The position numbers and the translations under genes were made by a program. From NCBI RefSeq assembly GCF_000835495.1, contig NW_015622541.1, positions 7,440,001 to 7,504,000 on the forward strand: a stretch of DNA of 64,000 nt, in the 5' to 3' direction. Numbering within the stretch: position 1 is the first letter of the stretch; the number at the start of each line of letters is the position of its first letter. Positions 44,616-55,601 of the stretch are shown piece by piece. The notes under the pieces were generated by a model. The model was given only the letters and a program-made list of their open reading frames with translations, did no database searches and was not told the origin of the DNA. This DNA comes from Cladophialophora immunda (taxonomy: Eukaryota; Ascomycota; Eurotiomycetes; Chaetothyriales; Herpotrichiellaceae).

Positions 44616-47612
44616 TCAAAACTCCATCCTCTCCGAAGTCAGCCCGTCCTCCAGGATGGGTAAGTCGAAAGTCGGCATCTCGCCGGACAGAAAGTCGTCG
44701 CCCAGAGAACCGAAATCCGCGCCCTGCTGGGACGCAATGTCCTGCTCTACGACGGCGCGAGCAATGCTGGCGAACTCTCCAATCCTGGTCAATGCGAGGC
44801 GGCCTTGAGTTATGAACTCGAGCCGGCCGAAGGTCCCCGTCACGATCTCCATGATGGCGATGTCGCTGGCGGCGGTCGGAGCCGCGGGATTGGAGACGAC
44901 GTTGATGAAAAGCGTCAAGACGCCCATGATGGGAAAGTACAAGATCAACCTGCGCAGAATCCACGCGTCAGTACGCAAGACTTCTCTGGGAGCGCCTGAG
45001 CTCGCGAAACGAGAGTTGAAATGCTAGGTGTGGGAAAGATGGCTTACCAAGTTGGTGTCTGAGGCTCGATCTTGAGCTGTTGGATCAGGAGGCACAGCGA
45101 TCGCGCGGCGGCAACTCCGTCTTCTGCGATTTGTTTCAATTTCACGTCGTGTTCGGGGCTAATGTCGGCCACCATCTTCTCCAGGATGACGAATCCCGAC
45201 ACACGACACGCCCGGTGCAGGGAGAAAAGCGAGGTGTAGTACCAGCTGCGCAATATGACGTGCCGCGTCCACTCCAGCCCCGTCAGCGTGCCGGACACAT
45301 TGGCGAGTTGGTCGATGTCGAGAGGATCCGCGCACACGCCGGCCGCGGCCCACCACTTGTTGAGGTCGTCGTACAGGGTGGCGATCTTGCCCACGATCTC
45401 CTTGGGATCGCGCGTCAGAGAGGTCGCGGAAAAGAGCTGTTTGGTTAGGCTGGCGCAGTGTCGGGAATATCTGGCAATGCTGAGGAATAGGTCACCCTTC
45501 TCCTCCACCACGTTGGGGCCGATGCTAGACTTCTCAAACACGTTCCGGGGGAAAGGGCAGGTGACATCGTCGTCATCAATCACCTAAATGAGGGAGTTTG
45601 GTAGTTAGAGACTCCTGTAATGATATTCCTAGTTTGAACGGACAGGGACAGGTGGGGTGGAAAAGATACCGAAGGACGCCCAGAGTGGTAGGCGAAAATC
45701 TGCTCGAAGGAATACAGTGACCAGTAGACTCGGTTCCTCTCCTCGACTTCGCCGGCCGTCAGGTTCCAGACTTTGAGCGGTGTTCTATGCATCCCTAGTC
45801 CTTGGGCTAGGCGGATGGCAATCGCGGAATAGATATACTCAGTCCTCCGTCCCGCAATACCTTGAGCGAAAATCGCCTGTGGTATCAAGCATACGTGGTT
45901 AGAGCAGCTGAACACGAAGCCTTGCGTGGTTAAGGTCGTTGGGAAAGATATCTACCATAAGGGCAAATGCCTGTTGAGCCCCCAGATGCACGTTAGTGGT
46001 GAAGTTATAATAAAGTGGTTCAGACCAAACACTTCTTACCTGAACAGTGTGCAGAGTCGTGCGCTGCTGCAGCATATCCTGCTGAACCGAGATCGCGTTT
46101 TCCATATACTTGGTTGCTGTCTCCTGCGCCTGTTTGAAGAGTAACGGGGAGCCCGTGCGGAGCTGCGATCGTACTCCGGTCGCCAGCACCATGTTGTAGA
46201 CGGCGTACCATTGTGGACCCGCTCGGGAAGGATCTCTCCAGAACCTTTCACAGTCTTTCAAAAACACGTTCCTGTCCAGGATTGGCCAGATGCTGGAGAC
46301 GAAGGTCAGAGCTCGGTGCCATAGGGCCTCATAGACCGTCAAGAACCGGGGCCTTGCTGGGCAGCAAGTCCTTCAGAGAGGTGGAACAAAGGATGCACAT
46401 AGACTACAGTACCATTGATTTTGATCGAAATACACTGCCTTAGTTCAGTCACAGATCGGGAATGGCATGCACACTTGGAAGACTCACCTTGGACATATTG
46501 CCTCGCCGTCTCCTCAGGCGGGAGTGGTGTCCGGGCCAGTTTCACCTCCAGCGGGATCTCGTCACGGAAGTCAGAGTCCGGAAGCTTCAGCAAGGACATG
46601 ACCGAAGACATCAGGTTCCGCAACGAGTCCAAGCTCTTGGAGTTGTCGACGGACTGGGAGATCCACTGCAGTCCCTGGTCTGTAAACAGCGCCATTGCGC
46701 AGGAGCTTCCTGTCAGGGAACACTTTTGAGTGTCTATGCAAGAATCCAACGCGGTTGGCGTTGCCTACCAATAAATTCTTGTCCATTCTGCTTGCCACAC
46801 ATAGATTTTGGTTAGCCGAGTAGGGAGATCTAAGGAATTTACTCACTTGGCCGGTGACCAAGAGCGAGCGCTGGTCCTCCAGGGCGTTGCTGGCTTCATC
46901 CACCCCCCAAAGGATCGAATCGACCGTCTTCCCTTGATGGCTGCATGCGCATGATGTAGTTGACTTGGGAAATTCCTGTAACACAGAAGTGGTCGTGACG
47001 CTGAACGGCGGGGCGCAGAGAGAAGGCCAGCCTAGCTCCGCTGAGCCGTGGTACAGAAGATTCTCATGGGCAGTGGAAGTGAGCGGGATTGTCTTTGGAG
47101 AGCTCTCCGACGTCCTTGGTTCGTACAGCCGTGCTTCAGGCTGGGGTGTCTGGCTTGTCTTCTGTTGGGTATTCCCCAGTAGACTTTCCAGGTGCCGGAT
47201 GCGAGCCTCGAGCGCTTACCGGATGACTGGTCAGCCATGTGTAGAAAGGATGCTTGCTTGTGAAACCTGGGGAGCCGAAAGATGGCGTCGAGAGAGGACT
47301 CGTGAAAAAGGGAACTCACCTTCAGGGTCCCGAGTTTTGGACCTCCGTTTCACCCTTGGTGGATAGAAGCAGCGGATGTCATGGTCCTGGATAGATGTCA
47401 GCCTCCCTATCAGCTGCCGACCGGCCTGGATCCAAGAGTCCTCACACTACAGTACGAGCAGGTTGGCCTTGCATTATCACCTGCAAGACACGTTACCACA
47501 GCCGTCCAAGCGCTTCTATGAAATATTCCTGGTCCAGTCCGTTCAGTTCAAACTCACATTTGACCTTCTTCACGCGACAGTTGTCGCAAGCCATAGGTAT
47601 TCGCCCACTCAT
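44616..47612 (-). CDS. Zn2Cys6 fungal transcription factor (cluster regulator 1)
   Basis: About 722 residues from eleven exons: 47612-47558, 47480-47446, 47386-47320, 47214-46847, 46764-46488, 46434-46413, 46292-46040, 45970-45956, 45876-45670, 45583-45048 and 44949-44616. Every junction is phase-consistent. The first three small exons splice into a canonical zinc cluster: ACDNCRVKKVKCDNARPTC, then SYCSDHDIRC (C-x2-C-x6-C-x6-C-x2-C-x6-C). A basic linker (PPRVKRRSK) and a short coiled coil (ALEARIRHLESLL) follow. The fungal-specific regulatory domain spans about residues 270-520 (IWPILDRNVFLKDCERFW; AFALMAIFAQGIAGRRTEY; YSAIAIRLAQGLGMHR). Two microexons (22 and 15 nt) are inferred from protein continuity; the 22-nt one (46413-46434) is the least certain. 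Divergent from the second regulator. Confidence 0.85.
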
Positions 47613-49165
47613 TTGTCACTTTCCAAGGACTTGACATGGACCTGAGGGAAAGACCTCCAGTCGCGCGTACAATGGTTTTAAATCGACAGCTCCAACCTCC
47701 TAGAAACAGGAACCTGAGCTGTTCCCCGCTTTTTACAGAATCCGGGGGGCTTGTTGGTCTCGCTCCTCATGTTGAGCAACCGCCTGCCCAATCAAGATAT
47801 TCCTGCACTCCAACCACTGTCTGGGGGCTTCAAGGCTTTCGTGGCCTGGATTGGCCACAAGCCTTGTCGGCCGACATTACACGTGACTCTCTCGTAGTAG
47901 TGTGGAACGGTGTGGTTGTATAGGTCTAAAGAGGGTTTCGGACCATGGAGCATTGCGGAGGCAATGTGCGGGAGTTCGGGGGGCGGTGGACGACTTTTCC
48001 GCAGGGAGGTGGATTTGCCCAGTTCTCCTAGACTGAGTAGCGCTGTGGCTATGATGATTGGACTGCTGCTGCCTGTTGCTTTGTCTTCCTGTGTCCCACA
48101 ACTTGTTTGTCTTCAGAGTGCACCCTTCTCTTTATATAAGTGATCATGTGTATACAAGCTGAGTTGCCAGAGTCATGTGTTGAGATAGATGGATGGTTCC
48201 CGCAGCGCGAACACCATTGGAACGAGCTGGCGACGACAAGTAGATACCTAGGCGACAAAGCTATGAAGGCGTCGAACGGGCAAGATTGGGCATTTTCTCC
48301 GGTTCTAGATATGGTGTTGTTGTATCTCGACTAGGACTATCCAACCTCCTCTAAAGAGCGGAACAGGGCGGTATAGAATAGGATAAAGCGGATTCTGAGA
48401 GAGTCCATGCTGACGCCTAGCACTTCGGTCGTCGGAACACCCGTGGAATCTCCGCGTCCTCAATTCGGAGGTCAGCTAAGAAAAGATATGAGTTTTGGAA
48501 AGCTCGGAGTTGGGGATACGGAAATCGCCATAGCGAACTCAAGGACCAAAGCCCGTGGACACTGCGTAACGACGTCGCTGTTTATTCACGATGGAATGGG
48601 CTCAGAATGAGTGGAGCTGTGAGCATTGACGAATATCTAGAGAGTGACTTCTCGCGCAGGATCACGGATAGCCGCTGTCTATCGAAGACGCTCGGTCTAA
48701 TCTCCCACAAATGGCAAGGCTGTGCTCGAATGCAGCTGGATATAACAAAAATCGGCGTAGGTTAGGTGAGACCCTTAGCGATACGCGAACTACCAGCAAT
48801 CTACAACGGTAAGTAATCTGTTAAGGCATGTCATTTTCTACTTAAATCAGTCTCGCCTGCGTTTGCCGGGGGTCAGTGGGCGCCCTACTACTTAAATCAT
48901 AGGGGCCTTCTTAAGCATTCAACCCGAGAAAGCACCGGGAGGTTCGTCAAAGTGTCCAGTAATACGGAGCCATGGCAGGTGCTTGGCTTTTGTCGGACGG
49001 ACGACGTAAACTTGCTGGAATTAATTACTCGCTCCAGAACTTCCAATCTTCCTTCATCCCTCATTATTGCCAATGCTCTAACCATGAATGTCACAGTCAC
49101 AACCTTGTACTCACAACCTGCTCCTCTGTAATTCGGCAAGCTGATATGACCCAATCGCTTCGTAC
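47613..49165. other. Shared upstream region of the two Zn2Cys6 regulators
   Basis: About 1.55 kb separating two head-to-head regulator genes. No coding sequence recognised in either strand. Likely contains both promoters. Confidence 0.55.
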
Positions 49166-51414
49166 ATGGCCGTGACCCAGCGAAGACAATTCACCAGCTG
49201 TGACGCCTGCAGAAAGTCTCGAGTTGGCTGCGATGCGGCCACTTGCGATGGCCCATGCACAAATTGCGTGCGGCGCCACAAGGTTTGCAGCTCGAAGGTA
49301 AGTGTTGTAATCTGTGAGTTATCTTGAACTCAGCGTCTGACGCCTGTAGTGGATTGAGCAGAGCCGTGGTGGTCGGAGCAAGCGCCAGCATATGAAATCG
49401 AATGGTGCGGGAGTCCAACAACACGTTCATACAACGAGTGTTGCAACCTCAGACATTGCACATTCTGAGAATGCAGAAAGCGCGGCAGCCTCGCAAACTA
49501 CAATCACCACTCTGTCGGAAGCCGATCCAGCAACTGCCATCAGTCGTCGGCAGCAGGCATTAACCTTGCATAATGTTCTATGGGACATATTCACAACTCT
49601 ATTCGAGCCTCAGTTAGGCCTATGGATAGGGAATGATTGCAACCCTCTCAAAACTCTTGATACGGTACCTCATTTCCCCTCTCATAAATTTAGCAGAGCT
49701 GACAGATGCAGGCTCCGAAAACATTGGTGTCAAGGCTAATGGTAACCCTCGACAGCCTTACGCCTTCTCGCCCCGATGATTCAACGACACACATCACGGC
49801 TTTCCCTAACATGCTACTTGATGATGAAGATACAGAAGACCAGAATGCCATCATCAATCAGGCCCTAATCAGTGCAGTACACGCATTCTCTGCTCGATGG
49901 TTACCCGTCAGTCGATTCGGCAGGGGGAACGCCTCGGATGTCCGCGCATTGACCTTGGCGAAGGAATACTTTCTGGAGCGTATCTGGGAAAGAGCTCACA
50001 AGGACGTCCTCCGAGTGCTTACCCGACCAAGTTATCGTTCGATATTGGCTCTTTACCTCTTTGGAACTACTCCGGCATCGACCAAGAACAAACAACGATG
50101 CATCGCTGACCACTGTTTTGAGATGTCACTGCGCCAATACTTCCAACTCAGAGCCAGGTCGTCTACCATAGCAAGACAACATGGGAGAAGGAACGAGAAC
50201 AATTCGCAACTGCAAGATACCTCGTCTACAGCGCAAGCTCACAAGGAATTGAAACATCTTGAAGACACAGCATACTGGTTTGGTGTTGTAATAGACGGAT
50301 CTCGGTCTCTAACCAGGTGCCAGCCATCTGTCTTGCTTCCTGGACTTCAGGGTGAAGCGCAGGTGTGGAGTCCAATCAAAGACCAGACCGAGATGTTTCG
50401 CACCACTTACGGATCAATCCCGACCTCGAAGGCGCCTTTAACGGATGAAATAGTGATGACCATGATTCAACACGGAGCTGCTTGCAAGACGCTTTTTTGG
50501 AAATCAGTTTCTCGGATTCAGGATTATTTATTCTATCAAACTGTCGAATCGCCCTTAGAAGTTCTTGTGAACAGTGCAGCTGAAGAGATGGCCCGGTTCG
50601 AAGACGTCTTCGACCCTTTTTTCAATCAGTGTGCAAGGGATTGGATTCTTCTTTCGCAGAAGTCGCGATTGAGCTACTGTAAGACATGCTGCTGCACCTG
50701 AATTTTGTGCTGACTTCCTGCAAAGTCATTTTAGCCTTGCATTTCCACCTAGGGGTGCTCATCCTGGTCGATGTCCTTGAAACCCTACACGAGGTGGCAA
50801 CGGAAACTTTCATCGATATTGGAGCCTGCAGGCTCTCATCTACTCGAGCTGTTGTCAATCTCACCAATCTCATGTTGCTGCAAGGCGACGCTGATGCTGG
50901 AGCCGAGGCAAGTAGCATCTTCCTCAAAGATCCGTATCCTGAGCACACCAGGAACGGAATTTCGAGGGCATCATATTCTGTGCTACATCTGTTCCGGGGC
51001 ATGTCGTTGACGAAGCAAGTTGCGGAAATCATGGCCGCTCCATTGTTTGCCGCGCTAGGGATACTGAGTCAGGTATCATATACGGCAGAAGAGTCACTTC
51101 GGGGTCTTCGCAAGGCGTATTCCGATGCCGATTTGGCTGTGATGACAGGGGTTTCAACATATCTTGTAACTGCGCCGCCGGACCTTGATCTGTCTATCAC
51201 ACCTGAAATGTTCGAGGATGAAACAGTCAGAGAGCTCGACCTGGCAGAAGAAGATCCAAACTTGGTGGACAAGACTATCGGACGCCACGAAGCTCACGAA
51301 ATCTCTTACGACTTCGACTGTTTTGACCTGGAAGGGATCGATTTCACATCCGTAATGCATGAATGGGCCTTTGAGGTATGTGAATCCAAGGTTAAGTATT
51401 TATTTACTCGATAA
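49166..51414 (+). CDS. Zn2Cys6 fungal transcription factor (cluster regulator 2)
   Basis: About 700 residues from four exons: 49166-49297, 49350-49664, 49712-50678 and 50726-51414. Exon 1 encodes the zinc cluster: SCDACRKSRVGCDAATCDGP, then CTNCVRRHKVC, with an extra Cys in the central loop. A basic stretch (RGGRSKRQHMK) follows. The middle holds WIGNDCNP and ARWLPVSRFG regions; a C-terminal helix-rich part contains ALHFHLGVLILVDVLET, formed across intron 3, typical of the C-terminal portion of this class. The last exon may instead splice out 51370-51427 (GTATGT...ACACAG), ending at 51448 with a different 6-residue tail. It is convergent with the SDR gene, 86 bp away. Confidence 0.83.
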
Positions 51415-51500
51415 CTCAAGAAACACAGGGCTGCTTTTCGAGTGGATGAAGTAACGAAATTGCGATCAAGTTTACGTTCATGATGAGGCTCCCACGTCCG

Positions 51501-52394
51501 TCATTGCTCGTTGTCAATGTCCGTGCTGTGGGAGAAGTCCTTCAACGCTGTATACGACTGATACTCCTCCAGCTTTCCCATGGCAACTTGATATGCATCG
51601 GATCCCAGAGTAACCCTCGACGGTGGGTTCTCCATCACGGCTAATTTGTATAACGCCTTGCCAGCTTTGACAGGATCACCAACCTGAGTGCCATGCCGTT
51701 TCCGCATCCTCTCCTTAGCGTCGAGATGGTCATAAGCTGCAAGTCGCAACTTTGGGAAGCTCATCGATGGCCCGGCCCAGTTCGTGCTATCGAATAGAGT
51801 CAGCTTCTTGTGCATTATATCGCAAAATGGATCCGCTCACCGGAAGCCTCCGGGCTCGACGATCATGAACCTGACGCCCCATTCTGGTTTCATTTCAGCA
51901 GCAACTGCTTCCGAAAATCCCTCCAGCGCCCATTTTGTCGCACAGTATACACTGAACGTGGGCATGCCCTTCAACCCCGCCATACTGGAGATCTGCTGGA
52001 TCAACCCGCCGCTTGGCGTCTGTTCGCGCATCACCCGGACGGCTGTTCTCGTGACGTTGAGGCATCCAAAGAAATTCACCTCCATTTGCTGACGAATCTG
52101 CTCGTTGTCGAGCTCCTCCATGGGCCCGCAGAGGCCGAAGCCAGCGTTGTTGACCACGACGTCGATGCGGCCAAAAAAGGACACAGCCTGCTTGAAGGCG
52201 TTCTCGACGGAGGCCGGATCGGTGACGTCTAAGGGAACCGCTAAGAAGTTGTCCGACATGGAGTTGGCAAAGTTCAGCTGTGTCACGTCCCGGGAGGTTG
52301 CAACGACGTTATCGCCCTGGGAGAGGATCTCCTGGACCAAATTGTTGCCGAAACCGCTGGACGTGCCAGTCACTAGGAACGTCCGTGGTGCCAT
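51501..52394 (-). CDS. Short-chain dehydrogenase/reductase (classical SDR)
   Basis: NAD(P)-dependent oxidoreductase of 279 residues from two exons, 52394-51841 and 51786-51501, joined in frame (GGFR-TNWAGP). Cofactor motif TGTSSGFG near the N-terminus (TGxxxGxG), VPLDVTD, VVNNAGFG, and the active-site pair in SVYCATKWALEG (YxxxK) are intact, with a catalytic Ser in QQISSMAG. An Arg in ATSRDV after the second strand suggests NADP preference. Start MAPRTFLVTG fits the family; in-frame upstream codons are leader. In the cluster it could oxidise a dihydrodiol or reduce an aldehyde; the substrate is unknown. Confidence 0.9.
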
Positions 52395-52879
52395 TTGTGT
52401 GTCGATCTTCAACACTAGAAATACTGATGAGTTGGAGCCGTGAGTTTGAGTGTGTAGCAGTGCCTTGGGATAATGGCTACATCCAATACTCACATACCCT
52501 TTCCAGATTTATATCAGGTGGTCGCGGAGGTAAGATCGGTCTTTGCTCGGTTCCGTCCCGCTCCCTGTCGGATTTCTTGGGTGGCATGGCGTACGCGATA
52601 TCAGACAAACGCGCTCCATCGTATCATTTGCAGCTCGCGATCTACGACTTATGACGCAGGAGTTAAGGCTTGCGACAAGCGGACTTTACAACTTGAGTCT
52701 GCGCTCAAAATAGATCCGAGAAGTTTGATGCTGTCACCATACCGGCTGGCTGCTGTATCGTCATATCCCAATGGAGGCTGAACATTCAAAGAATCCCAAG
52801 GAGACTGATGCTCAAGCACCATACTCGAATATATCAGAAACCTATTGGCAAAGCTCCTGTTCTGCCACGTTGCTACAAA
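52395..52879. other. Intergenic region
   Basis: About 485 bp upstream of the SDR gene and downstream of the CoA-transferase gene; no coding sequence recognised. Confidence 0.55.
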
Positions 52880-54817
52880 TTAATGCCATCTCGGCTGATC
52901 CGAGCCTGGCATACAAGACCCGTTCTCGAAGCCGAACACAACCCCGTCGTCCGCACCATCAGTTTTCACCACCACGATTCTCCTCCAGTCAAGATACTGG
53001 GCGACTTCTCCTTCTTTGCCCCATCTGATAGAACCCGTGGTGAACCGCGCCGGATCGAAAAGTTGACCCTTTCCATCCCCGTTTGCAGTCCTGGTGGCTT
53101 CCAACGTCCTCGAGATCAACTCGAAAATGTCCATGTCATGCCTGGGCAGAAATTCCGGATACAACGCTCGTATGGCAGCCTGAGTCTCTTCACCTTGCAG
53201 ACCCACAGATCGAAGATACCAGTTGTTGAACTGGTTGAGGGAGACGAAAACGTTGTAGGAACCTCCCGAAGTAGCCCTTTTCATCAGAGCTTGCATCACT
53301 GCTATTCCACCCACGAGTCCCGTTCTGGAGGAGAGAGAAGCTCCTTGTCACTAACTGTCGACTGAGGGAGGGTAAGTGTATGTGACTTACTGGTAATCGG
53401 AATTGGGAAGTAGTGGGACGACCGGCTCATCGAGCTCAAGGAACTTGCCCTGCTCCCACGCAGCTCCCGTCACCTATTGATCAAATCAGCAGTGCCAGCA
53501 TGGTCGAGAGACATAAACGCCCTACACAGTCGGAAATCTGCTGGTATCCTGCGCGGCCACTCCATTCGCCGTTCCAGCCGTAGCAGTTCTCCCGGCAATA
53601 GACGATGCCTTTCCCTCTCCGCCGCGCCAACTCTTGCATCCACGCGCCACTAAAACCCAGCTTCTCGAGAACTCCGGGCCTATACCCATCCACGATGACG
53701 TCGGCGTCTTCCAGAAGGGCCGTGAAGCTAGCCTTCCCCTGGACGGTCTTCAAGTCGAGATTGGCGTCTCGCTTCCCGAGTTGACCGTCGTACAGGGCGA
53801 ATCCCGCATCGGGCTTGGTGTCTGTGGAAATGCGCAGGACGTCCGCGCCCAGGAGGGCGAGAATTCGCGTTATGGTCGGTCCGGCGATCACTTTTGTAAG
53901 ATCGAGGACTTTGATTCCAGCCAGTGGACCACGAGGACTTTCCTGGTTTGGCCACGCGACGGGCGGGAGGGACTCGTGTACAGCGTCTATAGTGTATAAA
54001 GGCTCCTTGATGTTTGACCGGCCATGCGGCGTTTCGGTGTATTCTTGCAAAGTGAGGCAGGTCACACCTGGCTGGCGCCATCGCTCATTAACTTCGATTT
54101 CGAGGGCGGCACTATCCCTTTCCGCAACCGCGGCTCTGTATACTTGCTTGGCCTTGTCACGGAACTGTGCTCCTTCCAAGTCGGGGCGGTTCTGCGCCAG
54201 GCCGAGCATATGGAGCACAGGCGTTGTGTCAAGGCTGCCATGAAGTTGGAAGTATCGGCCATTAGCGGTCTTATATCTTTGCAAGGTCAGCGTGATGTCC
54301 TTCGTGACTTGAGAGAATGCGTCTACATATTTGTCGCCATGGCCCTGTACGTTTCAGAGATTCGGCCCTTGTCAATATACTCCACCCTCTGCGCTGCTTC
54401 GCCCTGGCCACAGCCCTCGATCTCAAAGAGAGCTAATGACATCAACATGAGAGTAGCTGAGTGCACATCCACTTGGATACTCTTTGGCACCGGCACACTA
54501 TAGCGCTCTTGCGAAATAGCACTGGCAAACAGGCCGATGCATGCCCAGAGTGCAGAGACGGATTCACTCATCTTCATGGGTGTAGGCATGAAAGGGCCGG
54601 CTTCCGGGGTGAACGTGACAGCTGATACGTTTCTGGACACCTGGGAGGGTATATCGAGGCTTGGGTTTTCGAGAAGATGTCTGACGAGTATCTGCTTCGC
54701 CTCCTTGGGGATTGAGCCGCACGGGTGGACATCGTGACGGAAGGTGTTGCCATTCATGGCGCCTCGAGCGAGTCTGCTCTGGTACGTTGGTGAGATGGTG
54801 ATCGCTTCGGTAGACAT
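52880..54817 (-). CDS. Class III CoA-transferase (CaiB/BaiF) family protein
   Basis: About 589 residues from four exons: 54817-54327, 54276-53526, 53473-53391 and 53324-52880, all in phase. Family members move CoA between acids or epimerise acyl-CoAs. The N-terminal half is a divergent copy of the fold (GPFMPTPMKMSESVSALWAC; GRYFQLHGSLDTTPVLHMLG). The second half opens with the typical GIKVLDLTKVIAGPTITRIL and ALLGADVLRIS, then VDGYRPGVLEKLGF. The position of the catalytic Asp (RAGHD in alpha-methylacyl-CoA racemase) reads RAGYQQISDC, so Gln replaces Asp. Activity is therefore open. Junction 1 (ATN-I-YKTANGRYF) relies on a 50-bp intron with AG at 54277 and is the least sure. Divergent from the MFS gene. 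Confidence 0.83.
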
Positions 54818-55601
54818 GGCTCAAGCTGGGACTTCCAGATCATGCAAGAGGTCGAGCAGCAGTATGAACGCCATTTCTGCAGACGACTCTCGCCTCAATT
54901 TTATCGATTGCTGGCACCCACCTGCGTCGATCAACGGAGGCCAGTGGCCATCTCGGAATCGAGTAGGACCAGGTCTCTAGGCTGCTCAACAAGGAAGAGG
55001 GCATTGACCATGAACTCCCCGGGCCAGGGGCCACCCGTGAAGTCCAAAATGTTCGCTCCATAGGGTCGCTTTGAAATCCAGTCTGTAGTCCATCCAACTG
55101 CAGGATCGGGAAAACGAGAATGATGGTTGATGGCTTGCTGCTCAACCCCTGGACAGGAACCGATCACGTGGACGCTTCCGACGGCGCGAGCAACCTTCAT
55201 GATTGTCAGCGGAAGCGATGTTCACTAAGTCCATGTTTCTCCATCACATTCAAATTCAATCGGCTAGTTTGCCATGCTTGCCCCTGATGCTCGCTTCCGA
55301 AAATACTCAGACCTCGACTATGTGAGTGGCAGAAGCGAAATCGTCCAAGCCGGCCAGAGAACTGGAACAGAGCTTTGGGCCTGGGCCATGGACTCTCTTT
55401 CCATGGCCATGCATGCTTCCCCAGCGCGGAGGAGGAATAGCTTCCCCAGATTCGCGCTTGTCGGAAGCAAAGGCACTTCCTGAGTTGGAAGTCCATATTA
55501 TAAGTACGCCGGCATCTGCTGTCTCGCAGCTTCTTTGACTTACGTATCAATCGAGCAGGAGCCAGCTTTGTGACCTCTCGTCAAGCAGTTCAGTCATCGC
55601 C
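54818..55601. other. Divergent promoter region (CoA-transferase / MFS transporter)
   Basis: About 780 bp. A 89-codon minus-strand frame at 54931-55200 is the only notable open frame and shows no domain I can name. Probably promoters of both flanking genes. Confidence 0.5.

Noticed and set aside
54931..55200. 89-codon minus-strand frame with a fairly protein-like middle (RPYGANILDFTGGPWPGEF)
   Set aside because: No family recognised and no flanking exons that join to it; could be a relic exon but cannot be supported.
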